Source: DASPHG01 sp035629775
GTDB lineage: Bacteria; Actinomycetota; Thermoleophilia; Solirubrobacterales; Thermoleophilaceae
DNA: 64,000 nucleotides
Assembly: GCA_035629775.1 (NCBI GenBank)
Contig: DASPHG010000046.1
Span: 1-64,000 of the forward strand
Direction of reading: 5' to 3'
In this document: positions 23,445 to 32,099 of the stretch, piece by piece
Layout of the letters: each line of letters begins with the position of its first letter
Position numbering within the stretch: the stretch's first letter is position 1
Notes under the pieces: model-generated
The model's input: only the letters and a program-made list of their open reading frames with translations
Database searches by the model: none
What the model was told of the DNA's origin: nothing
Position numbers and translations under genes: made by a program

Positions 23445-25331
23445 ATGCGCGCCCGCCTCAAGTCCTCCGTGAACGCACGGCGCCTGGCCGAGGTCGCGAT
23501 CGACGGGTGCCTGGTGGCGCTCGCCTGGTATCTCGCGTTCCAGCTCCGGTTCGACCAGACGTTCCCCAATCGCTACTGGGAGCTGATGGAGGAAACCATC
23601 GTCTGGGTCGCGCTCGGCAAGGTCGCGATATTCGCGGCGTTCGGCCTGTACAACCGGCTGTGGCGGTTCGTCGACCAGCGCGACTTCGAGTCGATCGTCA
23701 AGGCGGTCGTGGTCACCACGCTCGTTCTGGTCGGCGCCCTGTTCCTGATCTCGGCGAACGGCACCGACCCGCCGCGCGGTGTGATCGCGATCGACCTGCT
23801 GCTGACGCTCCTGTTCATCGCCGGCTCGCGCTTCCTCGCGCGCGCGATCGTCGAGCGCCCCGGGCGCCACGTCATCACCGGCGCGGACGCGCGCGAGGTG
23901 CTCATCGTCGGTGCGGGGAACGGCGGCCAGCAGGTGCTGACCGAGCTCCGCCGCAATCCGCAGCTGCGCACGGTCCCCATCGGCTTCGTGGACGACGACC
24001 CGCGCAAGCGCGGGCAGCGCATCGGCGGGCTGAAGGTGCTCGGCGCGACGGACGACCTCGCGCGTGTGCTCGACGCGGCCGGCCCGGACGAGGTCGTGAT
24101 CGCGATCCCGTCGGCCCCCGGCGTCCTGCGCCAGAAGGTCGTGGCCGCGTGCCGCGGGCGCGGCATCCCGGTGCGCACGCTGCCGACGACGTTCGAGCTC
24201 CTGCGCGGCGGCGTCGACCTCGTCCGCCAGGTGCGCGACGTCCAGGTGGAGGACGTCCTCGGCCGCGAGCCCGTGCGGGTCGAGATCGACCGCGTGGGCG
24301 CATACCTGAGCGGGGAGGTCGTGCTCGTGACGGGCGCGGGCGGGTCGATCGGGGCCGAGCTCTGCCGCCAGATCGCGCGCGTGTCGCCGCGCCGCCTGAT
24401 CCTGGTCGAGAACGCGGAGAATGCGCTCTTCGAGATCCGCCGCGAGCTCGAGGACCAGCGCCACTTCACACGCGCGACCGCGGTGTTGGCCGACGCTCGC
24501 GATGCCGTGCGCATGAGCGAGGTGTTCCAGGAGTACCGGCCGGGGATCGTGTTCCACGCCGCCGCGTACAAGCACGTCCCGCTCATGGAGGAGAACCCGA
24601 TCGAGGCCGTGCGCAACAACGCGGTCGCCACCCGCATCGTCGCCGCGGCGGCGGGCGAGGCCGGCGCGAAGCGGTTCGTGCTGGTGTCGACGGACAAGGC
24701 GGTCTCCCCCGAGACGGTGATGGGCGCGTCGAAGGCGCTCGCCGAATGGGCGATCGAGGCGGCTCAGAACCGGTTCCCGAACACGCGCTACTCGACGGTG
24801 CGGTTCGGCAACGTGCTGGGCTCGTCGGGCTCGGTCGTGCCGATCTTCCGGCGTCAGATCGCCGCCGGTGGCCCCGTGACCGTGACGGACGAGCGCATGA
24901 CGCGCTACTTCATGACGATCCCGGAGGCGGTCCAGCTCATCATCCGCTCCGGTGCGCTGGCGGAGGGCGGCGAGATCTTCGTGCTCGAGATGGGGGACCC
25001 GGTCCGGATCGTGGACCTGGCCCAGAACATGATCCGGCTGTCCGGTCACGAGCCGGATCGCGACATCGTGATCGAGATCGTCGGCCGCCGCCCGGGGGAG
25101 AAGATCCACGAGGAGCTCTTCAACCCCGACGAGCGCCCGCAGGCCACACACGCCGAGAAGATCATGATGGCGGTGCGTGAGCGACTCGACCCCGAGTGGG
25201 TCGAGTCGGCGTTCGTGCGCGTGGAGGACCGCGTCTACTCCGACGATCCGGCCTCGGTGACGACGATCGTCCAGGAGCTGGCGGCCGAGCGCGCGTCGCT
25301 GGCCGAGGGCACCCTCTCCGAGCCCGGGTAA
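23445..25331 (+). CDS. membrane nucleotide-sugar 4,6-dehydratase (CapD/PglF/FlaA1 type)
   Basis: A 628-residue protein with four N-terminal membrane helices (to about residue 135), a CoA-binding-like Rossmann unit (LIVGAGNGGQQ, near 152) and a short-chain dehydrogenase domain with VTGAGGSIGAELCRQI (from about 295). Instead of the usual Tyr-x-x-x-Lys it has STDKAVSPETVMGASK (from about 412), the signature of C4,C6-dehydratases such as PglF and WbpM. The predicted reaction is UDP-GlcNAc to UDP-4-keto-6-deoxy-GlcNAc, feeding the aminotransferase upstream. Alternatives are other UDP-HexNAc 4,6-dehydratases of capsule clusters. ATG 23445 is supported by the immediate first helix. Confidence 0.92.
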   Translation: MRARLKSSVNARRLAEVAIDGCLVALAWYLAFQLRFDQTFPNRYWELMEETIVWVALGKVAIFAAFGLYNRLWRFVDQRDFESIVKAVVVTTLVLVGALFLISANGTDPPRGVIAIDLLLTLLFIAGSRFLARAIVERPGRHVITGADAREVLIVGAGNGGQQVLTELRRNPQLRTVPIGFVDDDPRKRGQRIGGLKVLGATDDLARVLDAAGPDEVVIAIPSAPGVLRQKVVAACRGRGIPVRTLPTTFELLRGGVDLVRQVRDVQVEDVLGREPVRVEIDRVGAYLSGEVVLVTGAGGSIGAELCRQIARVSPRRLILVENAENALFEIRRELEDQRHFTRATAVLADARDAVRMSEVFQEYRPGIVFHAAAYKHVPLMEENPIEAVRNNAVATRIVAAAAGEAGAKRFVLVSTDKAVSPETVMGASKALAEWAIEAAQNRFPNTRYSTVRFGNVLGSSGSVVPIFRRQIAAGGPVTVTDERMTRYFMTIPEAVQLIIRSGALAEGGEIFVLEMGDPVRIVDLAQNMIRLSGHEPDRDIVIEIVGRRPGEKIHEELFNPDERPQATHAEKIMMAVRERLDPEWVESAFVRVEDRVYSDDPASVTTIVQELAAERASLAEGTLSEPG

Positions 25332-25363
25332 CGGGCGGTCGCGGCGTTAAGGTTCCGCGACCG

Positions 25364-26515
25364 ATGGACGTAATCCAGGAAGTCGGCGCCTACGCCGGAT
25401 TCGCCGCGTTCGTGGGACTTGCCGTCCTTGCGGCGCTCTTCTTCTCCCAGGCGCGGGATCTCCGGCGCCTGCGCGAGTGGGCGGGCCGTGCGCCCGAGCG
25501 CGCGACGGAGCTCCCACCGCTCGGGGACACGGGCGAGGACGCCGTCGTCCAGCCCGCGGCCGTCCCCGGCATGAGCGGCGCCGTCAAGCCGATCCCCTCC
25601 CGGAAGCCGGAGTCCGAGAAGGACGGTGCGCCCGAGCCGGGCGCGAAGCCGGCCACCCCGGCGGCGAAGCCCGGAGCGCCCGCGAAGCCAGGGGCGCCCA
25701 CGAAGCCAGGGGCGCCCACGAAGCCTGGAGCGCCCGCGAAGCCCGGCGAGCCGGCGAAGACGCCTGCCGGTCCACCGCCGGTCCCGGTACCGGCTGCGGC
25801 CACCGCGGCCGGGGCGGCGCCCACCACCGCCGCCGGCCCCGCGCCGGCGACCCCAGCGGCTTCACCGGCCGGGAAGCCTGGCGGACCCCCCGCGGTTCCG
25901 GCGAAGCCGGGCGGCAACGGACCCCCCGCGGTCCCGCCCGCGAAGCCGCCGCCGGCGGTGCCCGCGCGACCCGCGCCGGTGGCCCGGCGCCCGGCGCCCG
26001 CGGCATCCCAGTCCACCGCCGTCCTCCCCGCCTCCGAGCGCCCGAGCCGGATTCGCACGCGTACCGGCGGCGACGGCTTCCCCGCCCGCTACGTCGCTTT
26101 GATCGTGGCGGGCGTGATCGTCATCGGCGGCGGGGTCGCGTTCGGCATCTCGCAGCTGGGCGACGGCGACTCGGGGTCGAGCGATTCGGATTCCGCGGGT
26201 GACGTCCCGCAGGAGCCGGTCAACCCCTCGACCGTGACGGTGTCGGTCCTGAACGGCACCACCGTGCCGGGCCTCGCGGCCCAGATCGGTGACGAGGTGG
26301 AGACGGCCGGCTTCCAGCGCGGCAACGTCGCGAACGCGCTCGACCAGCAGCGGACCGCCTCGGTGGTCCTGTTCTCCGAGGGCGCCGACCGCGAGGCGCG
26401 CCTCGTGGCGCGCCGGCTCGGCATCAACGAGGTCGAGCCGATCGACCCCGACTCGCAGGCCCTCGGGGGCGTCGCGTCGGTGGTCGTGATCGTCGGGGCC
26501 GACCAGACCTCCTAG
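25364..26515 (+). CDS. membrane protein with Pro/Ala-rich linker and LytR C-terminal domain
   Basis: A 383-residue protein. An N-terminal membrane helix (about 9-27) is followed by a charged stretch and a low-complexity Pro/Ala/Lys/Gly linker, which includes five 6-residue repeats [A/T]KPGAP from residue 101. A second membrane helix (about 246-266) leads to a C-terminal LytR_C domain (VTVSVLNGTTVPGLAAQIGDEV, VEPIDPDSQALGGVASVVVIVG). That domain occurs at the ends of LCP ligases and alone in wall proteins. The catalytic LCP domain is absent, so it is not a ligase itself. It probably binds wall polymer or partners. ATG 25364 has TAAGGT 10 nt upstream. Confidence 0.82.
   Translation: MDVIQEVGAYAGFAAFVGLAVLAALFFSQARDLRRLREWAGRAPERATELPPLGDTGEDAVVQPAAVPGMSGAVKPIPSRKPESEKDGAPEPGAKPATPAAKPGAPAKPGAPTKPGAPTKPGAPAKPGEPAKTPAGPPPVPVPAAATAAGAAPTTAAGPAPATPAASPAGKPGGPPAVPAKPGGNGPPAVPPAKPPPAVPARPAPVARRPAPAASQSTAVLPASERPSRIRTRTGGDGFPARYVALIVAGVIVIGGGVAFGISQLGDGDSGSSDSDSAGDVPQEPVNPSTVTVSVLNGTTVPGLAAQIGDEVETAGFQRGNVANALDQQRTASVVLFSEGADREARLVARRLGINEVEPIDPDSQALGGVASVVVIVGADQTS
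25664..25753 (+). repeat. five tandem 18-bp coding repeats
   Basis: Five in-frame 18-bp units, each (G/A)CGAAGCCNGGNGNGCCN, encode [A/T]KPG(A/E)P. Units 2-4 are nearly identical and could expand or contract by slippage, changing linker length between the two membrane helices. Confidence 0.85.
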
Positions 26516-26530
26516 GTCGTCCGCGAGGCG

Positions 26531-29500
26531 TCAGCCGGCTGCCGCGCGCACGCTCTGGCGTGCCATGGCGGCCAGGTGCGCGACGCCGAGCGCGTCGAGC
26601 TCCCCGGCGACACCCTCGAGCACCTCGCGGGTGCGCGGGTCGCCGCACTTCGCCAGCCGCTTCCCGAGTGCCAGCCGGCAGCGGGCGGCGTCGAGCGGCC
26701 GGCCGATCCCCGTCCACGCGCTCGCGGCCTGCTCCAGCAGCGCGTTGCCGTGGTCGAGGTCCTCGGCGGTCGCGCCCTGGGCCTCGAGCGCCGCCGCCTG
26801 GCCCACGGGGTAGTGGAGCCGGTCGGCTAGGTCGGATGCCTCCGACGCCGCGTCGCGGGCCTGCTCCATGCGGCCGCCGAGCGCCATGATCAGCGCCCGC
26901 GAGGACATCGCCTGGATCGACTGCGCGATCAACCCGGCCCGCTCGCACACGTCGAGCGCCTGCGCGAGGACGGTTTCCGCGTCGCCGTACTCGCCTCGGT
27001 CGCGGAGGACGGTTGCGAGACCGAGCAGCGCCGCGAAGCTGACCTCGGACCAGCCGACCTGGTCGGCGAGCTCGGCCGCCCGGCGGAACGAATGCTCCGC
27101 GGCGTCCCAGTCGCCCACGCGCCAGCGAAGGAGCCCGCGCGACGCGTACGGGAGACAGAGCTTGCCGACGAGGCCCTCGCGCTCGGCCAGCTCGGCGCTG
27201 TCCTCCGTGAACGCCTCGACCGCCTCCCAGTCGGCGCGGTAGACGGCAAGCGTCGCAAGCGCGGCGTGCAGCTCGACCTGGGCCGGCAGGTCGCCCACGC
27301 GCTGGGCGAGCGTCAGCGCCTCGGTGTAGGCCGCGCCCGCTCCGTCGTAGTCGGCATCCGAGATCTCCAGGTGGTTGCCGAGCGCGAGCAGCGCGCGGAT
27401 CGTCTCGCCCTCGTCCGAGCCGCGGGCAAGCTCGACCGAGCGCTCGAGATTCTCGCGCGCCTTCGCCGAGTCGCCGATGCGCCCGAACACGCGGCCGAAG
27501 ATCCCGTGGGCGCGGCTGGCCGCGCGCGTCTCACCGAGCCGCTCGGCCAGGCGGAGCGCCTTCTCGGACGCGTAGATCGCGAGCATGTTGTCCCCCGCGT
27601 GCATGTACAGCCAGGCCGCCTCCTCGTACAGGCGGACGAGCTCGAGGGATGGCGGGCCGTCCTTGAGGAGGTTGGTCCCCTTCTGGTAGTGGTCGAGCGC
27701 CTGCTTGCGCTCGCCCTTGTGCCACAGGCCGGCGCCGATCTTGCGGTGCAGATCGCCCATCCGCTGCAGGTCCTCCTGCGAGCGGTGGAACTCGAGACAC
27801 TCCTCCCAGACCTCGATCGCGGCGTCCACGCGTCCCATCCGCAGCGCGACGTCGCCCTGCTTCTCGTTGATCCGCGCGAGCGAGGCGGGGTCGTGGTGGC
27901 ACCGAATGTCGCGCGCCGCCTTGTAGTGCTTGAACGCCTCCGGATTGGAGTAGAGGAGGGCGGCCGCGTCGCCGGCCGCCTCGAGGAAGTGGAGCGCCTT
28001 GCGGTGGAGCGCCGCCAGGTCGATGTCGGCGACGTCGGCCTCCTCGGCCAGGACCGCCGCGCGCCCGTAGTGCTCGGCAAGGATCGTCACGACCTCGTCG
28101 GCGCGGTCGCCGGCGCGGTCCTCGATGAAGCGGCCGACCTCGAAGTGCTTGGCGCTCCGCACGGACTTCGGCAGCATTCCGTAGGCGACGTCGCGGATCA
28201 GGACGTGCTTGAACGCGTACTCCGGCTCGCCGGCGAGCTGGCTCCCGGCGGAGGAGATCACGAGGTCCTTCTCCTGAAGCGCGATGAGCGTGTCCTGGAG
28301 GTCGAAGCCGGCCTCGCGCGCGACGCTCGACACCGATCCCTCCCAGAACGTGCGCCCGACGACGGCGGCCTGCTGGACGAGCTGGCGCTCGTTCGGCTCG
28401 AGCGAGTCGAGCCGCGCCGCGAGCAGCGCCTGGACGGTCCCGGGCAGCTCGGTGGTCTCGATCGTGCCCTCCTCGGCCAGCAGCCGGGCCATCTCCTCGG
28501 CGAAGAACGGGTTTCCGCCCGCGCGGGTCGCCACCACGTCGGCGGCCTTCTGGGCGTCCGCCCCCTCGGGCAGGAGCGCGGTCACGAGCCGGCGGGTGTC
28601 GTCGGCGCTCAGCGGGTCCAGGAAGATCGACGTGGCGCCGCGCCGGCCGCCGCCCCAGGCCGCACGGTGCTCGAGCAGCTCGTCGCGCGCCAGGCAGAGG
28701 AGCAGGAGGGGCCCGCGGACCCACTGCGCCAGGTACTCGATCAGGTCGAGCATGCCGTGGTCGGCCCAGTGGATGTCCTCGAACGCAAGCACGAGCGGCT
28801 GTTGGACCGTGCGCGCCTCCATCGCCGCGCGGACGGCCGAGAAGAACGCCTCGCGCAGCTTCTGCGGGTCCTCGCCCTCGATCGGGGCGTCGTCGGGCAC
28901 CTCGATGCCGAGGAGGCGCGCCACGAGCGCGGCGCGCCGTTCGACGGCCTCGCGCTCGCTCTCGTCGGTGAGCAGGAGCCCGCAGGCGTACTCCTTGATC
29001 TTCTCCCAGGCCTGCTCGGCGCTGTCCTCGTCGAGGATGCCGGCGTCCGCCCGGATCACCTCGCTGAGCGCCCAGTAGACGACGCCCGAGCCGTAGGGGA
29101 GACACCGGCCCTCGCGGAAGGCGGGCGGGTCCCCCGCGAGCTGCTCGACCCGCTGGCGGAACTCGTGCAGGAGGCGCGACTTCCCGACGCCGGCCTGGCC
29201 GACGAGGGTGACGAGGTGCGGCCGGCGCTCGCGCGTGACGCGGCCGTAGAGCGACTCCATCAGCGCGAGCTCGTCGTCGCGGCCGACCAGGGGCGTGGCG
29301 GCGCGGGGGCGCGCGCGCCGGGACGGCTGCGCGGCGTCGAGGCCGACCGCCTCCCAGGCCGGCACGGGCTCGGCCTTCCCCTTCAGGGTGAGCGGCTCGA
29401 GGACGCGGTACTCGACGCTGTCGCGCGTCGCCCGATAGGTGCGCTCGCCGACGGTCACGGTGCCGGGCCGCGCCGCAGCCTGCAGTCGCGCCGCCACGTT

Positions 29501-30121
29501 CACGGTGTCGCCGATGACCGTGTAGCCGTCGCCGACGGCCCCGGCCAGGACCTCGCCGGTGTTGATCCCCACGCGGAGCTGGAAGCTCGCCCCGTGGCGC
29601 GCGGTCAACCCGGCGTTGATCTCGCCCATGGCGCCCTGCATGCCGAGGGCGGCCCGCACGGCACGCTCCTCGTCGTCCTCGTGCGCGACCGGCGCGCCGA
29701 ACAGCGCCATCACGTTGTCCCCGATGTACTTGTCGACGGTGCCGCCGTGCCGGGTGACCTCGTCGCCCAGTCGGCGCAGCGTGCGGTCCACGAGCGCCTT
29801 GACCGCCTCGGGATCCATCCGCTCAGAGACGGCCGTGTAGCCGGACAGATCGGCGAACAGCACGGTCACGAACCGCCGCTCGTCGGCGGGGGTCGCGGCG
29901 GCCGGCGGGGGTGTCGCCGGTGGGGGATCGGCTGCGGCCGTGCCGGCGGCGGGCGCGGCGGCCGGGTCGAGGTGCGCGCCGCAGGACATGCAGAACTTTG
30001 CCTCGGGGGGAGCCGCCGCGCCGCACGCGGGACAGCTCCGCTCGAGCTGCGCGCCGCAGGACATGCAGAACTTCGCCGCCGCGGGGTTACCTGCGCCGCA
30101 GGTGTTGCAAGTCCTCTCCAT
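26531..30121 (-). CDS. class III adenylate cyclase with zinc ribbons, AAA ATPase and TPR repeats
   Basis: A 1196-residue signalling protein. Two zinc ribbons open it (CNTCG...CMSCG, CPACG...CMSCG). A class III nucleotidyl cyclase domain follows (about 85-260) with FADLSGYT (metal Asp), DKYIGDNVMALFG (second metal Asp) and GDTVNVAARLQ (Asn/Arg), so catalysis looks intact. Then come an AAA/NACHT-like ATPase with Walker A GQAGVGKS and FEDIHWAD as Walker B, and about 500 residues of TPR-like helices. Similar cyclase-ATPase-TPR proteins are abundant in actinobacteria and rhizobia. The input signal is unknown. ATG 30121 is preferred over TTG 30130. A CRP-like operator lies 44-60 bp upstream, which suggests cAMP feedback. 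Confidence 0.93.
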   Translation of the reverse strand: MERTCNTCGAGNPAAAKFCMSCGAQLERSCPACGAAAPPEAKFCMSCGAHLDPAAAPAAGTAAADPPPATPPPAAATPADERRFVTVLFADLSGYTAVSERMDPEAVKALVDRTLRRLGDEVTRHGGTVDKYIGDNVMALFGAPVAHEDDEERAVRAALGMQGAMGEINAGLTARHGASFQLRVGINTGEVLAGAVGDGYTVIGDTVNVAARLQAAARPGTVTVGERTYRATRDSVEYRVLEPLTLKGKAEPVPAWEAVGLDAAQPSRRARPRAATPLVGRDDELALMESLYGRVTRERRPHLVTLVGQAGVGKSRLLHEFRQRVEQLAGDPPAFREGRCLPYGSGVVYWALSEVIRADAGILDEDSAEQAWEKIKEYACGLLLTDESEREAVERRAALVARLLGIEVPDDAPIEGEDPQKLREAFFSAVRAAMEARTVQQPLVLAFEDIHWADHGMLDLIEYLAQWVRGPLLLLCLARDELLEHRAAWGGGRRGATSIFLDPLSADDTRRLVTALLPEGADAQKAADVVATRAGGNPFFAEEMARLLAEEGTIETTELPGTVQALLAARLDSLEPNERQLVQQAAVVGRTFWEGSVSSVAREAGFDLQDTLIALQEKDLVISSAGSQLAGEPEYAFKHVLIRDVAYGMLPKSVRSAKHFEVGRFIEDRAGDRADEVVTILAEHYGRAAVLAEEADVADIDLAALHRKALHFLEAAGDAAALLYSNPEAFKHYKAARDIRCHHDPASLARINEKQGDVALRMGRVDAAIEVWEECLEFHRSQEDLQRMGDLHRKIGAGLWHKGERKQALDHYQKGTNLLKDGPPSLELVRLYEEAAWLYMHAGDNMLAIYASEKALRLAERLGETRAASRAHGIFGRVFGRIGDSAKARENLERSVELARGSDEGETIRALLALGNHLEISDADYDGAGAAYTEALTLAQRVGDLPAQVELHAALATLAVYRADWEAVEAFTEDSAELAEREGLVGKLCLPYASRGLLRWRVGDWDAAEHSFRRAAELADQVGWSEVSFAALLGLATVLRDRGEYGDAETVLAQALDVCERAGLIAQSIQAMSSRALIMALGGRMEQARDAASEASDLADRLHYPVGQAAALEAQGATAEDLDHGNALLEQAASAWTGIGRPLDAARCRLALGKRLAKCGDPRTREVLEGVAGELDALGVAHLAAMARQSVRAAAG

Positions 30122-30135
30122 GGCTCCCAAATTCG

Positions 30136-30141
30136 AGTGTA
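30136..30141 (-). promoter_or_regulatory. possible -10 (TACACT) of the cyclase gene
   Basis: On the minus strand TACACT lies 14 nt before ATG 30121, leaving space for a weak ribosome site (GGGAG). The start of transcription would be near 30129, putting the CRP-like site centre close to -43. Confidence 0.35.
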
Positions 30142-30164
30142 CGCCAGGCCCATGGCCGGCTCAC

Positions 30165-30180
30165 AGTGATCTGGGTCACA
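30165..30180 (-). promoter_or_regulatory. CRP/cAMP receptor protein-like operator
   Basis: The minus strand reads TGTGA-CCCAGA-TCACT, matching the CRP consensus TGTGA-N6-TCACA at 9 of 10 positions. It lies in the 71-bp gap before the adenylate cyclase, at the distance from the -10 used by class II activators. Confidence 0.6.
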
Positions 30181-30192
30181 CGTTGCAGACGG

Positions 30193-31335
30193 TCAGCGCG
30201 TGCCCTCTGCCGACTCCCAGGTCGGATCGGTGCCGTGGCGGAGCCAGTCCCAGGCGCCCGCCGCGATCGCCAGCGTCGTGAGCACGTAGTAGCGCGCGAC
30301 GAGCAGCGGCCTCAGGTGGAGACTCCCGCCCAGCACCGCGGCCAGGCCGAGCGCCAGCTGCAGCGCGAGCGCGGCGCGATACAGGCGGGAGGATCGCGCG
30401 AGCAGGACGTTCGATCCAAAGGCCACCGCGTGCAGCAAGGGCGTGGCGTAACGGAGCCCGCGGTGCGACCAGACCATAAGCCCGTACGTGGCGTCGTAGC
30501 CCCTCGGCGACAGCAACCCGCCCTTTGCGACGGTGGGCCATGCGTGGGCCATCATGCGGCGCTTGCGCCTGAACTCCCCCTCGACGGTGGGGACCATCCG
30601 TTCGGTGGCGCGCGCCTCGGGGACGTACACGGCGCGATGGCCGCGCTTGACCAGGTTGAACGGCAATGACAGGTCGTGGCTCGTGAGCGGATCGAGCCGC
30701 AGGTACCGAGACCGCTTCACGGCGTAGATCGCGCCGTTGCCGGCGGTTATCGAGGCGGTGTCGGACTCGAGCTGCCGGATCAGCATCTCGTAGCGCCAGT
30801 ACAGGCCCTCCTGGTTCGTCCCTCCGTCGTCGACGAAGCGCACCTGCCCGCACGCGTACGCCACGTCGGCGTCCGACAGCGCCCGCACCAGGCTCCGCAG
30901 CGCCCCCGGCTCCCACATCGCGTTCGCGTCCGAGAAGGCAAGCACCTCGGCGGTCGTGCGCTCGACCGCGGCGTCCTGCGCCGGGACCTTGCCGCCACGG
31001 GGCAGCTCGATGACCAGGTCGGCCCCCGCCGCCCGCGCCTCCTGCGCCGTCGCATCCGTGCACCCGTCGCAAACGACGACGATCTCGAGGCGGTCCCGCG
31101 GGTAGTCGAGGCCGAGGGCGTTCCCAACCTTCGCCGCGATCACCCCGGCCTCGTTGTGGGCCGCCACGATGAGCGAGACGGTCGGCGCGCCGTTCGCGTC
31201 CGCCGGCGCCTCGGCCCGCTCGCGCGGGCGCGTCCGCCGGATCAGGGCGAGGACGGCCGTGTAGCCGGCGTGGGCGTACAGGAGCCCCGCGACGGCGCTC
31301 CAGAATCCAAGCCGGGTGGCGAACACGGTCCGCAT
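30193..31335 (-). CDS. family 2 glycosyltransferase, membrane-bound
   Basis: A 380-residue GT2 enzyme. A hydrophobic N-terminal helix precedes the GT-A domain. VSLIVAAHNEAGVI starts the nucleotide site, VVVCDGCTDAT follows, and FSDANAMWEPGAL carries the DxD-like metal site (SDAN). FRRKRRMMAHAW supplies the QxxRW-equivalent. Three or more C-terminal membrane segments follow, as in polymerising or lipid-linked GT2s. It probably extends a cell-surface glycan in the cytoplasmic leaflet. Donor and acceptor are unknown. It starts at ATG 31335 and diverges from the acetyltransferase across 23 bp. Its stop is followed by the CRP-like site of the cyclase gene. Confidence 0.88.
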   Translation of the reverse strand: MRTVFATRLGFWSAVAGLLYAHAGYTAVLALIRRTRPRERAEAPADANGAPTVSLIVAAHNEAGVIAAKVGNALGLDYPRDRLEIVVVCDGCTDATAQEARAAGADLVIELPRGGKVPAQDAAVERTTAEVLAFSDANAMWEPGALRSLVRALSDADVAYACGQVRFVDDGGTNQEGLYWRYEMLIRQLESDTASITAGNGAIYAVKRSRYLRLDPLTSHDLSLPFNLVKRGHRAVYVPEARATERMVPTVEGEFRRKRRMMAHAWPTVAKGGLLSPRGYDATYGLMVWSHRGLRYATPLLHAVAFGSNVLLARSSRLYRAALALQLALGLAAVLGGSLHLRPLLVARYYVLTTLAIAAGAWDWLRHGTDPTWESAEGTR

Positions 31336-31346
31336 TCTGGCGGGGA

Positions 31347-31352
31347 TAGGCT
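31347..31352 (+). promoter_or_regulatory. -10-like TAGGCT, leaderless arrangement
   Basis: TAGGCT ends 6 nt before ATG 31359. On the other strand TATCCC, overlapping the same ATA, lies 7 nt before the divergent ATG 31335. Confidence 0.45.
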
Positions 31353-31358
31353 GAGCGG

Positions 31359-32003
31359 ATGTACCGCGTCGTGGTTTACGGGGCCAGCGGGTTCGGCCAG
31401 CAGGTCATGTTCTGGGTCCAGGACGCATGCTCCGAACGAGAGAGATGGGCGGTCGAGGGCTTCGTCGACGACGACCCGGAGGCGCATGGCAGCAGCCGCA
31501 CGAACCTGCCTGTGCTCGGCGGCTTCGAGTGGGTGGAGCGGGCGGCCACTGATGGATCGCTGGCCGTGGTGCTCGGCATCGCCGCCCCGCCGGTGAAGCG
31601 ACTCCTGGCCGAGCGGCTGCGCCCGCTGGGCGTGGCGTTCCCGCCGATCGTGCACCCGAGCGCCGTCGCGTCGCACCACGTCACGCTCGGGGAGGGAGCC
31701 CTCGTCGGCGCCGGGTCGATCCTCTCGACGAACACGGTGATCGGCGACTTCGTGACCGTGAACCACGCGTGCACCATCGCTCACGACGTGCACCTCGGCG
31801 CGTACTCGACTGTCCTGCCCGGCAGCAACGTCTCGGGCAACGTCGTCCTCGGCGAAGGGGTGACGCTCGGTACGAACTGCGCCGTCATCCAGGGCGTGCG
31901 CGTGGGCGAGGAGACGACTGTCGGCGCCGGCGCCACGGTCATCCGCGACCTGCCCCCGCGGTGCACGGCGGTTGGCACCCCGGCCGCGCCCGTCACCCGC
32001 TAG
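31359..32003 (+). CDS. NeuD/PglD-type sugar acetyltransferase
   Basis: A 214-residue protein with two parts. A PglD_N Rossmann-like domain (VVYGASGFGQQVMFWVQ, VEGFVDDDPEAHG) binds the nucleotide-sugar. A left-handed beta-helix of hexapeptide repeats holds NHACTIAHDVHLG, where H142 aligns with the catalytic His of PglD. The expected reaction is acetyl-CoA dependent N-acetylation of an amino sugar (PglD) or O-acetylation of sialic acid (NeuD). The aminotransferase, PglF-like and PglC-like genes in this window favour the first. Start and promoter: ATG 31359 with TAGGCT 6 nt upstream. Confidence 0.9.
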   Translation: MYRVVVYGASGFGQQVMFWVQDACSERERWAVEGFVDDDPEAHGSSRTNLPVLGGFEWVERAATDGSLAVVLGIAAPPVKRLLAERLRPLGVAFPPIVHPSAVASHHVTLGEGALVGAGSILSTNTVIGDFVTVNHACTIAHDVHLGAYSTVLPGSNVSGNVVLGEGVTLGTNCAVIQGVRVGEETTVGAGATVIRDLPPRCTAVGTPAAPVTR

Positions 32004-32025
32004 CCGTAGAGCCCCTGCCGCTTCT

Positions 32026-32067
32026 CGGTGCGCCCTTGACCCCATAAAGGGGGCAAATAGCGCACCG
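32026..32067. terminator. hairpin between convergent genes
   Basis: CGGTGCGC (32026-32033) pairs with GCGCACCG (32060-32067), with an inner CCCTT/AAGGG stem. A second small hairpin (TCGGC/GCCGA) follows. It fills the 96-bp gap between the acetyltransferase and the GT2 gene and could terminate both. Confidence 0.5.
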
Positions 32068-32099
32068 GTCGGCAAAAGCGAGAGCCGATCGTGCCGAAG

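Noticed and set aside
23172..25151. A 659-codon open frame on the minus strand opposite the PglF-like gene
   Set aside because: Arg/Asp/His-rich antisense composition and no motif; the plus strand has complete dehydratase signatures.
25664..25753. Five 18-bp direct repeats as a CRISPR array
   Set aside because: There are no spacers; the units are contiguous, in frame and encode a Pro-rich linker.
27092..30169. A 1025-codon open frame on the plus strand opposite the cyclase
   Set aside because: It is the shadow of GC-rich codon use in the real gene: low-complexity Arg, Asp, Val and Leu composition and no domain, while the other strand has zinc ribbons, cyclase and ATPase motifs.
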